NCBI GenBank assembly: GCA_965203865.1
Contig: OZ241916.1
Span: 310,001-374,000 of the forward strand
Direction: 5' to 3'
From: G965200765 sp965203865
GTDB taxonomy: Bacteria; Pseudomonadota; Gammaproteobacteria; Arenicellales; JAJDZL01
DNA: 64,000 nt
Shown here: positions 8,842-18,667 of the stretch, one piece after another
Layout: every line of letters begins with the position of its first letter
Numbering within the stretch: position 1 is the stretch's first letter
Translations under genes and position numbers: made by a program
The notes under the pieces: model-generated
Databases searched by the model: none
What the model was told of the DNA's origin: nothing
What the model saw: only the letters and a program-made list of their open reading frames with translations

Positions 8842-9969
8842 ATGGCATTTCGATTTATTCATACGTCAGACTGGCAGATCGGGAAGGTGTTCCGATTTGT
8901 TGACGAGAAAACAATGGGGCTTCTCCAGGAAGCGAGATTGCAGTCAATTACGCGAATTGGAGAAATTGCCAAGGAACATGGAATTGGTCATGTACTGGTT
9001 GCGGGAGATGTCTATGACGCATCCTCTCTGACGCCGCGGTCAATTGCCCAGCCTTTGGAGCGAATGCGAAATTTCCCCGACGTTGTTTGGCACTTGCTGC
9101 CCGGAAACCACGACCCTCATCGTCCCAACGGGTTGTGGGACAGAATTCTGAGCAAAGGATTGCCGGACAACGTAAAAGTTTACACTGAACCGAAACCGGT
9201 ATCCATTGACGACAACGTCATCCTTCTTCCAGCTCCGTTGCAACACCGAAGTTCTCTTCAGGATCCTACCGCATATATGGACGAAGTGCCTTGCGACCCA
9301 AATACTGTGCGCATCGGTGTTGCACACGGAACCGTAACCGGTTTCGGCTCAGATCCCAAAAATACTCCGAACTATGTTGCACCAAGCCGCCCGGAAACGG
9401 CAAATCTGGACTATCTGGCACTCGGGGACTGGCATGGACAAAAAAAGATAAACGACCGATGCTGGTACAGCGGGACGCATGAAACAGATGCCTTTGATGT
9501 TGACGGGGGCGGTGAAATACTGATTGTAGAAGTCTTTGGCGACCGCAACTTGCCCTCGGTTACTTCTGTGCGTTCCGGCGTTTATCAATGGAAGAAGTTG
9601 TCGGGGCGAGTCAGCAGTCAAGGAGACGTAGACCGTCTTGAAGAGGAGATTAGAGAGCTTGGTCCTGATCTGAGCAAGCTGCTAGTTCAATTGAGTTTGG
9701 AAGGAGCGCTTTCCCTGGAAGACCGTCAGTATTTTGACGATCAAATTGCTGGCGATGTATCGGCTGCCCTGTGCCATCTTCGCGCAAACACAGAGCAGTT
9801 GTTTCCCAAGCCAACACCGGAAGATATGGATAGAATTGACCGGGCAGGATTTGTCAGAGTGGCGGCAGAGGAATTGAAACAATTAGCCGAGCAGGGCAAT
9901 GAAATTGCCGCTGAATCTCTCCAGCGACTCTATCTCGAGCACATGAAACTGCAGGAAGAAGAGGGATGA
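8842..9969 (+). CDS. SbcD/Mre11-like (YhaO-type) metallophosphoesterase nuclease
   Basis: A 375-residue DNA nuclease subunit. The calcineurin-like phosphoesterase motifs come in order: HTSDWQIGK near the N-terminus, VAGDVYD, LLPGNHDPH, GVAHGTV and ALGDWHG. These hold the Asp, His and Asn residues that bind two metals. An upstream TTG at 8830 is possible, but the ATG at 8842 gives the normal family N-terminus MAFRFIHTSD. The stop overlaps the start of the SMC-like ATPase by 4 bases (ATGA), the usual arrangement of sbcD-sbcC or yhaO-yhaN pairs. With its partner it should cut or resect DNA ends. Being next to the TerB/helicase block suggests a defence or DNA-end role, but it lies outside the border repeats. 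Confidence 0.85.
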   Translation: MAFRFIHTSDWQIGKVFRFVDEKTMGLLQEARLQSITRIGEIAKEHGIGHVLVAGDVYDASSLTPRSIAQPLERMRNFPDVVWHLLPGNHDPHRPNGLWDRILSKGLPDNVKVYTEPKPVSIDDNVILLPAPLQHRSSLQDPTAYMDEVPCDPNTVRIGVAHGTVTGFGSDPKNTPNYVAPSRPETANLDYLALGDWHGQKKINDRCWYSGTHETDAFDVDGGGEILIVEVFGDRNLPSVTSVRSGVYQWKKLSGRVSSQGDVDRLEEEIRELGPDLSKLLVQLSLEGALSLEDRQYFDDQIAGDVSAALCHLRANTEQLFPKPTPEDMDRIDRAGFVRVAAEELKQLAEQGNEIAAESLQRLYLEHMKLQEEEG

Positions 9970-12677
9970 AACTACGCTCGCTGGCAATTAACGAATTCAA
10001 GAAGTTTACAACGCCGATGCGGTTGGATAGTATTGGCGACGGGCTCAATGTGGTTGTCGGTCCGAACGAAATGGGAAAAACCACGTTGCTGGCAGCCTTG
10101 CGAGCAGCTTTATTTGAAAAATACAATTCAAGAGCGAAATCAATTGTCGCGTTGCAAAATGACCGCAACAAGGCCGGACCGGTTGTTCAACTTGAGTTTG
10201 AGCTGGAAGACGGCATCTACGAAATTTCCAAGCGCTTCATCAAGAAGCCGTACGCTCAACTATCATGTCCTGACGGGCGTACAATTCAGGGAGATGCTGC
10301 CGAAGACAAGCTTCGCGAACTACTGGATTTCGGAGAACCTGGAAGTTCTGGGGCGAAAAGTGAAACACTTGGCATGTGGAGTGTACTATGGGTACAGCAG
10401 GGGCGGTCTTTCGAAGCTCTGGCTCTCTCTGAACGAGCACAATCGAACCTCCATAGTTCGCTAGAAAGTCAAGTCGGCGATGTGCTTGGCGGGAGGAAAG
10501 GTCAAGCATTGCCCCAGGCAATCAGCAATCAACTTTATCGTTTGGTAACCCGTGCCACCCATCAGCCTCGCGGGTACTACAAAGACGCGATAACACGCGT
10601 TAAAAGTCTTGAAAGTGAATACGACACTCTGGTAGAACGGCGTGCTGGACTCATGAAAATTTTCGAGGATTTGGAAAATTCGCAAAGCAGTCTTAAAAAG
10701 TTGTTGTCCCCTAAAAGTGACAGGAAAGAAAAAGAAAAACTTGAGTTGACCAAGGCAAGGCGCGCCGAACTGGCTCAGCTTGAGTTGCAAATTGCTGCCG
10801 CTACAAGCGAACTGGAACTAACAGAGAATCAACTCGAACAACTTCAGCAGACAAAAAGTGACCGAATTGAATTGAAGGAAACGATTGTTGCTGAAAATGA
10901 TGCTGTTGATAAGTACAAACAGCGTCTGGAATTGATTCAGCAAAAAGAAAGCGAAGCCAAGTCTAAAATTGAAAAACTGCACTCTGAGACTAGTGATGCA
11001 GACAAGGCTTTTATGAATGCTAATCACGAAGTGGAAAGAAAACGTCAGTTATTAAAAGCGGTAGAGCGTAGCGCTCATATACAGGAACTTCAGCGCAAAT
11101 ACAACTTGGCGATGGATGCCGAGAAGAAAAGACAAGAATCGCAACGTCAAGCGGATTCAATCCTTGTAGATGAACAAGCGGTCCAGGAAATAGGCAACCT
11201 TGCGAAAGACCTGAATTCTGTGGAGATTCAGTTGAACACTGCAGCAACAAGAATTGAATTGGATATTCAACCAGAGCAGTTGGCAAATGTTCTGGTAGAT
11301 GGAAGTGCCTTGCAGGAAGAAAAATCTGTTGTACAGGCGGTTGAACCTACCAGGATTGCTATTGCCAGAATCGGCAATTTGACAATAGAGCCTGGAACCG
11401 AAGGTCGCAACGAACTGTTTCACCGGAAAAACTCCTTAAGTGAAAAGCTTGAAGCGACACTGGAAATGTATGGTGTCAAAAGTGTAGATGAAGCGAATGA
11501 ACAATATGAAAGGCGCCAGAAACTTTTGCAAGATGCAAAAGTCGCGCGAGGAACAGTAGAGGCTTATGTCGCAGCTACCGACGAGTACGAATCCGGTCTC
11601 CAATCTATGGGCGGGTACATCAAGGGGCAGGTTCAAATTCTGGCGCGGGAAAAAGAAAAGTTTAGATTGCGGGAATTGGAACCGCCGTCAAGGGTCGAAG
11701 AAATGCTTCGAACCTTGCAATCGAAAGCTGACCAAGCTCGGGAGACGTTCAATATTGCATTGGCAAACTTGAGCGGTCCGGAAGAAACTCTAAAAAACTC
11801 CCAAATCGAACTTGCGATATTGAATGAGAACTATAAGAATGCCAGAAAAAAAATTAAAGCATTGCGTAGTCGTCTGAAAGCTGCTGAAAATGAATTAACA
11901 GAAAACGAGCTCCGCAAGTCTATCAAACAGGCTCGGAAGAATTTGGCAGAGCAAGAGGCAAGCATAGAAGAGTTGCAGGCGCAACGCACAGATGAAACTT
12001 TAGAGCAGCTTGATGTGCGGGTGAATCGTCTGGAGCAAGCGATACAGGAAAAACAAGAACAGCGAAGCCGTCTTCGCGAAAAAATAGCCGGTTATACTTC
12101 GATAATCGAGGAACTTGAAGGTGCTGGACTTGACGAAGAAATTGAAAAGAAAAAGCGTGAACTTGAACTAAGTAGTCAAGAAGCTAGCCGATGCGAGCGC
12201 GAAGTCAAAGTATTAAAGTTGCTTTTAGACACCTTGCACACAGCAGAAAACGAGGCAAAAGAGCGATATTTGTCTCCGATTATCGATCGAATTACTCCAT
12301 ATTTGCGAACTCTTTTGCCAGGAACAAATATTGACATCAATAAAGATTTGAAAATTGTCGGAGTGGTCAGGAACGAAGGACATGAGGAAGACTTTAACCG
12401 GCTGAGCATGGGGACACAGGAGCAAATTGCTGTTCTTGTTCGGCTTGCATTTGCAGAGATGCTAGTTGAGCAGAATCATCCGGCTACTGTTGTTCTGGAT
12501 GATGCGCTTGTGTTTTCCGATGATCAACGAATAGACAGGATGTTTGACATACTGAATATGGTTTCTAAAAATGTCCAGATTATTGTGTTGACTTGCCGGG
12601 AACAATTGTTCGGTTCATTGGGTGGGAAACAGTTGTCACTGAGCATTACAGACCCGGAAGAACTTAGGTCGGCGTAG
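9966..12677 (+). CDS. SbcC/Rad50-like (YhaN-type) coiled-coil ATPase without a zinc hook
   Basis: A 903-residue SMC-like ATPase. The N-terminus has MKLRSLAINEFKKFT and Walker A GPNEMGKTTLL (about residue 34). The C-terminus has the signature LSMGTQEQIAVLVRLAF and Walker B ATVVLDDALVF. Between them lie long charged heptad stretches (about 230-760) that predict coiled coil. SbcC and Rad50 carry a CxxC zinc hook at the coiled-coil tip. Here I find only isolated cysteines and no CxxC, and the protein is slightly shorter than E. coli SbcC, so it fits the YhaN group better. It overlaps the nuclease gene by 4 bases and surely acts with it on DNA ends. Confidence 0.82.
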   Translation: MKLRSLAINEFKKFTTPMRLDSIGDGLNVVVGPNEMGKTTLLAALRAALFEKYNSRAKSIVALQNDRNKAGPVVQLEFELEDGIYEISKRFIKKPYAQLSCPDGRTIQGDAAEDKLRELLDFGEPGSSGAKSETLGMWSVLWVQQGRSFEALALSERAQSNLHSSLESQVGDVLGGRKGQALPQAISNQLYRLVTRATHQPRGYYKDAITRVKSLESEYDTLVERRAGLMKIFEDLENSQSSLKKLLSPKSDRKEKEKLELTKARRAELAQLELQIAAATSELELTENQLEQLQQTKSDRIELKETIVAENDAVDKYKQRLELIQQKESEAKSKIEKLHSETSDADKAFMNANHEVERKRQLLKAVERSAHIQELQRKYNLAMDAEKKRQESQRQADSILVDEQAVQEIGNLAKDLNSVEIQLNTAATRIELDIQPEQLANVLVDGSALQEEKSVVQAVEPTRIAIARIGNLTIEPGTEGRNELFHRKNSLSEKLEATLEMYGVKSVDEANEQYERRQKLLQDAKVARGTVEAYVAATDEYESGLQSMGGYIKGQVQILAREKEKFRLRELEPPSRVEEMLRTLQSKADQARETFNIALANLSGPEETLKNSQIELAILNENYKNARKKIKALRSRLKAAENELTENELRKSIKQARKNLAEQEASIEELQAQRTDETLEQLDVRVNRLEQAIQEKQEQRSRLREKIAGYTSIIEELEGAGLDEEIEKKKRELELSSQEASRCEREVKVLKLLLDTLHTAENEAKERYLSPIIDRITPYLRTLLPGTNIDINKDLKIVGVVRNEGHEEDFNRLSMGTQEQIAVLVRLAFAEMLVEQNHPATVVLDDALVFSDDQRIDRMFDILNMVSKNVQIIVLTCREQLFGSLGGKQLSLSITDPEELRSA

Positions 12678-12890
12678 AGCAAAAAATTTTAATCTAAAAT
12701 TTATTTGAATAGTGAAGGTTGTACACATAATGAATGGAGACTGTTCTTTGGGTAATATATCTACTCGATATCGAAAGATTTATCATGTTGTACGAAATGT
12801 TGGAAGTTCAATATGTACTTGGAAGATTCCTTCCTTGATTTTGTAAGTAGAGGGTAAGGATATGTATTTTCAACTACCAAGAAAAGAGGC

Positions 12891-13895
12891 ATGATTAAAC
12901 GATTTACAAACCAAATTCATTGTGGAGATGCTGCTTCCGGATTAAAGCAACTGCCCGACAATTGTATTGATTTGGTAGTAACTTCACCACCGTACTACAA
13001 GCAAAGAGCCTATAACGGCAACACTAGCGGGCTAGGGCAAGAGTCTACTCCAGAGAAATATGTAGACGTATTACTAGATACATTTGAAGAAGTTTTACGA
13101 GTTGTAAAACCAACCGGAAGCGTTGTTTACAATATGGGCGACAAGTACCAAAACAGCTCATTGCAACTTCTTCCATATCGATTTGCAATCTCTGCTTGTG
13201 AAAGGTTTTCTGTCCGATTAGTAAATAACATCACATGGGTTAAACAGAATCCAACACCTCGTCAATTTGACCGACGACTAGTATCCAGTACAGAACCGTT
13301 TTTCCATTTTGCATTGGGACCAGACTACTACTACGACCGGGACAGTTTTCTCCGAGACTCGACAAATGGTACCAAGAGGAGCCGACCTTCACCAAAATTA
13401 GGAAACAAATATCGACAACTGATTGAAGAATCCGACCTGGATGAAACTTCCAAAAAAAAGGCGCAAGTTGCGTTAGATAATGTAATTCGGGAGGTGCATG
13501 ACGGAGAAATTTGTAGTTTTCGAATGAAGATTCGAGGTATTCATGCAGAGGCGTTTGGAGGACAAGAAGGCGGCCGCAAGACACAAATGATAAAAAATGG
13601 CTTTACAATTATCAGGATTCATGGAAAGGGTATAAAACGAGATGTGATTGAATCGCCAGTGGAGTCATTGCCAGGAAACAATCATACGGCAATTTTTCCT
13701 TTGAAACTTATTCGGGAATTAATCAGAATGCTGTCCCCTCCCGATTCCCTTGTTTTAGATCCCTATATTGGTAGCGGTACTACTGCTATAGCTGCACTTT
13801 CTGAACACCGTAACTATTTTGGTATTGATATCGATCCAATTTATTGTTCAAGTGCAAAATCTCGAATATCTTCGTGGAGGAAAATTGATCTATGA
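12891..13895 (+). CDS. Type II DNA methyltransferase (R-M pair 1)
   Basis: A 334-residue site-specific methyltransferase of the N4-cytosine/N6-adenine family. The catalytic motif IV is TSPPYYKQRA near residue 30, and the AdoMet motif I is DPYIGSGTTA near the C-terminus (about 285). SPPY favours N4-cytosine methylation. Motif IV before motif I is the beta-class order. The ATG follows an AAGAGG ribosome site. The next gene overlaps its stop by 4 bases (ATGA) and encodes the predicted endonuclease, so this is the protecting enzyme of a type II pair. The target sequence cannot be read from the protein. Confidence 0.88.
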   Translation: MIKRFTNQIHCGDAASGLKQLPDNCIDLVVTSPPYYKQRAYNGNTSGLGQESTPEKYVDVLLDTFEEVLRVVKPTGSVVYNMGDKYQNSSLQLLPYRFAISACERFSVRLVNNITWVKQNPTPRQFDRRLVSSTEPFFHFALGPDYYYDRDSFLRDSTNGTKRSRPSPKLGNKYRQLIEESDLDETSKKKAQVALDNVIREVHDGEICSFRMKIRGIHAEAFGGQEGGRKTQMIKNGFTIIRIHGKGIKRDVIESPVESLPGNNHTAIFPLKLIRELIRMLSPPDSLVLDPYIGSGTTAIAALSEHRNYFGIDIDPIYCSSAKSRISSWRKIDL

Positions 13896-15007
13896 AAGAA
13901 GCATCAAAACAATTAAACGATGCACTAATAGAAGCCGAAGAGTATGCTGAAGATTATTTTGATTCCAAATTTGACCCTGAAAGTAGAGGGAACATAAAAC
14001 TTATCGTTGATAATGCATGTGCGGGAAATAATATAGGTGTATATACAGTCTTAATCACATTGGTAGTCAAAAAGGTTATATCGCCCGGTCAGGACATACG
14101 TTTGCATCAATCCGGCATGGATGGAGGTTTTTCGGGAAGAAGCCTTGACACGAATGAAGTTACCCCGTTTCTTCGGGACAACCACTTTCCATATATGAAG
14201 GCTGGGTCGGGTTGGTTAACTCGAAGTTTAGAACAGGCTATTCCGTATGACTTCTCCTACACTGGAAAGATTAAGCCTAAACATATTAGAGAGGCGTTTT
14301 TGTTTTCAGTGGATATGGTTCAGTCAAAGAGAATCAATTCACACGATTGTCTGGTGTACATTTTTTATCTGCTGGTTGCTTGGCGTGAGAGAAGCACTAA
14401 ACTGGTACTGGCCAGACCTCACTTGAAGCAGTTCACAAACATTGTAGATCTCGTTTCGAATCATTGGAATTCTTCGCCAACTGGCAATTCCAGACTGCCC
14501 GTATTAGCTGTTTATGCTATCTATCAATGTCTTGTTCTTGATGTAGGACAATATAAAGATCTGGAACTTCTGGAATTATTGCCCCATACGAGCTCGGATG
14601 CCAAGACAAATCGGCTAGGAGACGTTGATCTGGTATTGAAAGGCACTGAGGTTCCCTATGAATCAGTAGAAGTCAAGCACGATTTATCTATTACAACGGA
14701 CATAGTTAAATCAGTATTGGAAAAGGTTAAGACAAGTACAGTTCAAAGATTCTATATTCTAAGCACTAGAAAGAAGCTAGCATTTGAAACGAATCAAGAG
14801 ATCTTGGAAATTGTGGACCGTGCTGCCACAGGATTTGGTTGTTTGATTATCATCAACGGGGTTGAACGTACCTTGGAATATTATCTTCGTCTGATTTCAA
14901 AACCTGAAGAGTTTGTAAACAACTATGTTAGCTTGCTGGAGCAGGACAGTGATGTTGCCTATGAGGCTAAACAACACTGGAATCTGCTTGTAGAGAAATA
15001 TGTCTGA
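13892..15007 (+). CDS. Type II restriction endonuclease, possibly SacI family (pair 1)
   Basis: A 371-residue protein translated through a 4-base overlap with the methyltransferase. A PD-(D/E)XK-like core is visible: GDVDLVLKG followed by YESVEVKHD (about residues 248-265), which supplies the Asp and Glu-x-Lys. The segment IRLHQSGMDGGFSGRSLD and the motif GWLTRSLEQ (about residues 67-115) recall SacI-type endonucleases, but I rely on memory for that family. The gene order and catalytic signature make it the cutting partner of the upstream methyltransferase. Its recognition site is unknown. Confidence 0.7.
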   Translation: MKEASKQLNDALIEAEEYAEDYFDSKFDPESRGNIKLIVDNACAGNNIGVYTVLITLVVKKVISPGQDIRLHQSGMDGGFSGRSLDTNEVTPFLRDNHFPYMKAGSGWLTRSLEQAIPYDFSYTGKIKPKHIREAFLFSVDMVQSKRINSHDCLVYIFYLLVAWRERSTKLVLARPHLKQFTNIVDLVSNHWNSSPTGNSRLPVLAVYAIYQCLVLDVGQYKDLELLELLPHTSSDAKTNRLGDVDLVLKGTEVPYESVEVKHDLSITTDIVKSVLEKVKTSTVQRFYILSTRKKLAFETNQEILEIVDRAATGFGCLIIINGVERTLEYYLRLISKPEEFVNNYVSLLEQDSDVAYEAKQHWNLLVEKYV

Positions 15008-15087
15008 ATCCAAATTTTGAAAATTCACCTCATACAATTCTTCAACCGAGGTACGAAAGGGCTAGCGATGCTTGAATAATCATTGAG

Positions 15088-15804
15088 ATGGCGAATAATT
15101 CAAATATCGAGTGGACAGAAACCACATGGAATCCAGTCACGGGTTGTACGAAAATTAGCCCTGGCTGCAAGAATTGTTATGCACTTGGCATGACTAAACG
15201 ACTCCATTCCATGGGATCTCCAAACTATGCAAATGGATTTATTCCTACAGTACATCCGCATATGCTGGAAAGACCTCTCCATTGGAAGAAGTCGCAAACT
15301 GTTTTTGTAAATTCAATGAGCGATTTGTTTCATGATGATATCCCACTCGAGTTCATTCAAAGGGTGTTTGATATTATGGTTCGTGCCCATTGGCATTGTT
15401 TTCAAGTGCTTACAAAACGAGCCGACCGTCTTGCCGAGTTAAGTAGGGAATTAATGTGGGCGCCCAATATTTGGATGGGGGTAAGCGTTGAGAATGAAAG
15501 ATATCAAAGTCGAATAGATCGCTTAAGGTCAACTCAAGCCAAATTGAAGTTTCTTTCTCTGGAACCATTGCTCAGTCCTTTGCCAAATCTGGATCTAAGC
15601 GAAATGGATTGGGTTATCGTGGGTGGGGAATCAGGACCTAAGTCACGCCCGGTTGACCCAGCTTGGATAACTAATATACGAGACCAGTGCATAGATTCAA
15701 ATGTGCCCTTTTTCTTTAAACAATGGGGTGGCAAGAACAAAAAGAAAGCCGGTAGATTGCTTGAGGGTCGAACTTGGGACCAAATGCCTGATGTGGTTGC
15801 ATAG
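15088..15804 (+). CDS. Phage Gp37/Gp68-family (DUF5131) protein
   Basis: A 238-residue protein of the DUF5131 group, named after phage genes gp37/gp68. It opens with the family signature EWTETTWNPVTGC and GCKNCYA, a cysteine cluster like that of radical SAM proteins. Further family motifs are FVNSMSDLFH, VLTKRADR, WMGVSVEN, SLEPLL, WVIVGGESG and FFFKQWGG. In other genomes it often sits next to a three-Cys-motif partner gene of mobile elements, which I do not see here. It lies between two R-M systems. Its last 328 coding bases recur at 18668-18995 on the far side of the TdeIII-type R-M pair. The biochemical activity is not known. Confidence 0.85.
   Translation: MANNSNIEWTETTWNPVTGCTKISPGCKNCYALGMTKRLHSMGSPNYANGFIPTVHPHMLERPLHWKKSQTVFVNSMSDLFHDDIPLEFIQRVFDIMVRAHWHCFQVLTKRADRLAELSRELMWAPNIWMGVSVENERYQSRIDRLRSTQAKLKFLSLEPLLSPLPNLDLSEMDWVIVGGESGPKSRPVDPAWITNIRDQCIDSNVPFFFKQWGGKNKKKAGRLLEGRTWDQMPDVVA
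15465..15792. repeat. Left copy of a 328-bp direct repeat (DUF5131 gene end)
   Basis: The last 328 coding bases before the DUF5131 gene tail recur at 18668-18995 without any length change (constant offset of 3203 bases) and with scattered substitutions. The copies bracket the methyltransferase at 15958-17601, the endonuclease at 17603-18409 and a broken reverse gene. This indicates a segmental duplication or an insertion event that carried the R-M cassette. Confidence 0.88.
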
Positions 15805-15957
15805 ATTGCTCAAGTTAATTTATGGGCAAGGAAATATTGTCGAGATGGTGTGTGGTTTTCAATTTGAAAAATTCAATTTTGCAAGATTTCAATTGGATTC
15901 ATTTATCCGGGTTGGTATTCCAGAAATAGGCAAAATTTTTCTTCCAGTAGTAGTCAT

Positions 15958-17601
15958 ATGTATAAAATTGGAAGCATGGATGCTAAACAACAGTTATTAG
16001 ATGGGTTGTTCTTTCAAAACGAAGACAGGCTGGCTACTATTGAGGAAGCGAGCAAGTGGGCGACAAATCAACTCAAACGCAGTGTCAGCAAATCGAATAT
16101 CTCATATCTGGTTCAATACGGGCAAGTTCGCACCTTGCAAAAAGGTGGAATTACACTGATAGATCTTGATGACCTTCAGGATTATTATCACGACCGCTAT
16201 AACGGCAGGGAAAGTCATTGGAAAGAGAAACTTGGCGATGATTTGAACTGGGCATTGTCATTTGAACATCTTAGAGAAGTTGATACAACCAAGCATGTTC
16301 ACCGTCTTCACCCTTACAAAGGCAAGTTTATTCCGCAACTTGTCCAGTATTTCCTGGATGACCATACGGATTCATTTAAATTAGAAACATACTTCAAACC
16401 TGGGGACATTGTTCTTGACCCGTTCGCAGGTTCTGGAACCACTTTGGTTCAAGCTGGTGAAATGGGAATCCATTCTATTGGAATCGATATTTCAAGATTT
16501 AATTGCATGATGATAAATGTGAAGCTTGGAAGATATGAACTCATTACCTTGTGCAAAGAAATTGGCCATATTAACTCGGCACTGGGAAATTTTTGTGCAG
16601 ACAGTAATATCATTGAATTTGAATCTGAGCTGACAGAAAAGCTGCTTGAATTCAATCGACTTCATTTTCCAAGCCGGACTCACAAGAGAAGTGTGCAAAA
16701 CCGCGAAATAGATGATGATGAATTTGGAGTAGAAAAAGAAAAAGAATTTTTGCAGATCCATGAATCTATCAAGGAACGCTACAGAATTGAGATTGAGCAC
16801 CCCAGCCCTCAATCATTTTTAGATAAGTGGTACTGTATCAACTCGCGGAAGGAAATAGAATTTACATATAACATCATTCAATCGATTGATGATGAAAATA
16901 TTCGGCGTGTCTTGTTGTTAATTTTAAGTCGAACCATTCGTTCATGCCGTGCTACTACACATTTTGACCTTGCCACACTTAAAGAGCCAAAATTCTCCCC
17001 GTACTATTGTTGGAAGCACAAGAAAATTTGCAAGCCAATCTTCTCGATCAAATCGTGGTTCAATCGATACTCGAAAGATACAATTTCCCGTCTTCAAGAA
17101 TTTAACAATTTGAGGAGTTCTTCGCATTTCGCGGTTTTGGCGGGAGATGCGAGAACGGTTGACGTTTTTTCAGAAACTGCTCGACAAAATAGTGAATTTT
17201 CAAAAATTCTTGAGAAGAAAAAAATACGGGGAATTTTCACTTCGCCCCCTTACGTTGGACAAATCGACTACCACGAACAACATGCCTATGCTTATGACCT
17301 GTTTGACATTGAAAGAAATGACAGTTCGGAAATTGGACCAATGTTTAAAGGGCAAGGGATAGCAGCAAGAAAAGCGTATGTCGATGGCGTAGCTTGTGTG
17401 TTCAAAAACTGCAGAAAATACCTGGCAAAGGATGCCCATATTTTCGTGGTTGCGAATGACAAGCACAATTTGTATCCAGAAATTGCCAAGTTTTCCAATT
17501 TGGAGATTGTGAATTCATTCAAGAGGCCGGTATTAAATCGAACCGAACGCGACAAAGCACCATACTCTGAAATAATTTTTCACATGAAAATTGGTGACTA
17601 A
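15958..17601 (+). CDS. Type II DNA methyltransferase (pair 2, TdeIII-type)
   Basis: A methyltransferase of up to 547 residues. A helix-turn-helix-like segment lies at about residues 25-60, AdoMet motif I DPFAGSGTTLVQAG at about 160, and catalytic motif IV TSPPYVGQIDY near 425. Motif I before IV is the reverse of the order in pair 1. The long insert between the motifs is probably the target-recognition region. An ATG at 15976 is an alternative start; neither has a convincing ribosome site. The endonuclease gene begins 1 base after the stop, so the two are translationally linked. Confidence 0.85.
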   Translation: MYKIGSMDAKQQLLDGLFFQNEDRLATIEEASKWATNQLKRSVSKSNISYLVQYGQVRTLQKGGITLIDLDDLQDYYHDRYNGRESHWKEKLGDDLNWALSFEHLREVDTTKHVHRLHPYKGKFIPQLVQYFLDDHTDSFKLETYFKPGDIVLDPFAGSGTTLVQAGEMGIHSIGIDISRFNCMMINVKLGRYELITLCKEIGHINSALGNFCADSNIIEFESELTEKLLEFNRLHFPSRTHKRSVQNREIDDDEFGVEKEKEFLQIHESIKERYRIEIEHPSPQSFLDKWYCINSRKEIEFTYNIIQSIDDENIRRVLLLILSRTIRSCRATTHFDLATLKEPKFSPYYCWKHKKICKPIFSIKSWFNRYSKDTISRLQEFNNLRSSSHFAVLAGDARTVDVFSETARQNSEFSKILEKKKIRGIFTSPPYVGQIDYHEQHAYAYDLFDIERNDSSEIGPMFKGQGIAARKAYVDGVACVFKNCRKYLAKDAHIFVVANDKHNLYPEIAKFSNLEIVNSFKRPVLNRTERDKAPYSEIIFHMKIGD

Positions 17602-17602
17602 G

Positions 17603-18409
17603 ATGGCTATCTCGCATCAACTTTGTTGTGAGGTTGAGGAATACCTAATTAGTACAGTTCAACAAAAGCTGGACAAATACAGTCCTGAGACCGATTCAAT
17701 GCCATTTCACTATCGGCTATTGGGAAAGGGACATATGTCAATGTATTCGTTCATACATTCAATGAATACTACGCTGGGCACGTCAATATTCGAACAAGTT
17801 GGAGCAAAAATCGCTAAAGAAAACCCCAGTGTCAATACTGCTATTGGACAGTATAAACTTGAAGGGTTCAAAATCTACGAATCAGTGACAGCCATCGAGA
17901 GGATAGTGGATGACTTGCAAGCCAAAATAAAAGAACCCGACAAAATTTCGGAGATTAAAGAAGTCCTTGCGGCATGTAAGGCTGGTATATTAAGCCAAAA
18001 AAGTAAAAAGACAGTAGATTTGTTTATATCAATGAATGATGGTAGAGAATTTTACTTCGATTTGAAGACTGCCAAGCCAAACAAAGAGGGATTTGTAAGT
18101 TTGAAGAAAAAAATGCTTGAATGGGTTGCAGTGCGTGCAAGTTTAATTGATGAAGATAGATATACAGAACTAGCTTTAAAAATTCACACAATGATAGCAA
18201 TCCCATACAATCCATACGCGCCAAGTCCATACGACCGCTGGACTTTAGGAGGACTGTTTAGTGCAGATGATTTACTAGTTGGCGAAGAGTTTTGGAATTT
18301 TCTGGGTGGTGAGAACACGTTTGAAGATTTATTGGATGTATTTGAAATAGTGGGTTTGAATATTCAGAAAGAAATTTCCCAAAAATTTCAAAATGTCGGT
18401 TTGAAATAA
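17603..18409 (+). CDS. TdeIII-family type II restriction endonuclease (pair 2)
   Basis: A 268-residue endonuclease matching the TdeIII family, whose known members cut GGNCC-type sites. The catalytic region is KTVDLFISMNDGREFYFDLK followed by TAKPNKEGF (about residues 138-167), with Asp and the D-x-K of a PD-(D/E)XK fold. The C-terminal part YNPYAPSPYDRWTLGGLF is also family-like. I chose the ATG at 17603, which has GGTGA five bases upstream, over an in-frame TTG four codons earlier. It is coupled to the upstream methyltransferase. The GGNCC specificity is knowledge of the family and is not shown by this sequence. Confidence 0.82.
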   Translation: MAISHQLCCEVEEYLISTVQQKLDKYSPETDSMPFHYRLLGKGHMSMYSFIHSMNTTLGTSIFEQVGAKIAKENPSVNTAIGQYKLEGFKIYESVTAIERIVDDLQAKIKEPDKISEIKEVLAACKAGILSQKSKKTVDLFISMNDGREFYFDLKTAKPNKEGFVSLKKKMLEWVAVRASLIDEDRYTELALKIHTMIAIPYNPYAPSPYDRWTLGGLFSADDLLVGEEFWNFLGGENTFEDLLDVFEIVGLNIQKEISQKFQNVGLK

Positions 18410-18435
18410 GTCGAGCTTTCTTTTATGTGACGAGT

Positions 18436-18667
18436 TTATTCATTCTGCCAGGCTGGATTGCGGTAAACAACATCGGGTTGATATTTTTCATAGTGCACCC
18501 CGCGCCATGAAGTTGCCACTGCATCCAGATTGATTTCTCGAACTTCGTCATCACTTAAAGGCGTGCTTTTTACATCGCGTTCGCCAATCGGATTGATCAG
18601 TCCCGCGGCACATTCCAGTCCGTTTACCCAAGACAGCCGAATTAAATCGAAAATTGGTGCGTGAACA
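18436..18667 (-). pseudogene. C-terminal fragment of an unrecognised gene
   Basis: On the minus strand about 77 codons (PIFDLIRLSWVNGLECAAG, then SDDEVREINLDAVATSW, ending NPAWQNE) read like the genuine C-terminus of a metabolic protein. They lose homology exactly where the duplicated DUF5131 sequence begins at 18668, so the rest of the gene was removed by the rearrangement. Beyond that point the frame only reads antisense through the duplicated copy. I do not recognise the family. Confidence 0.4.
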
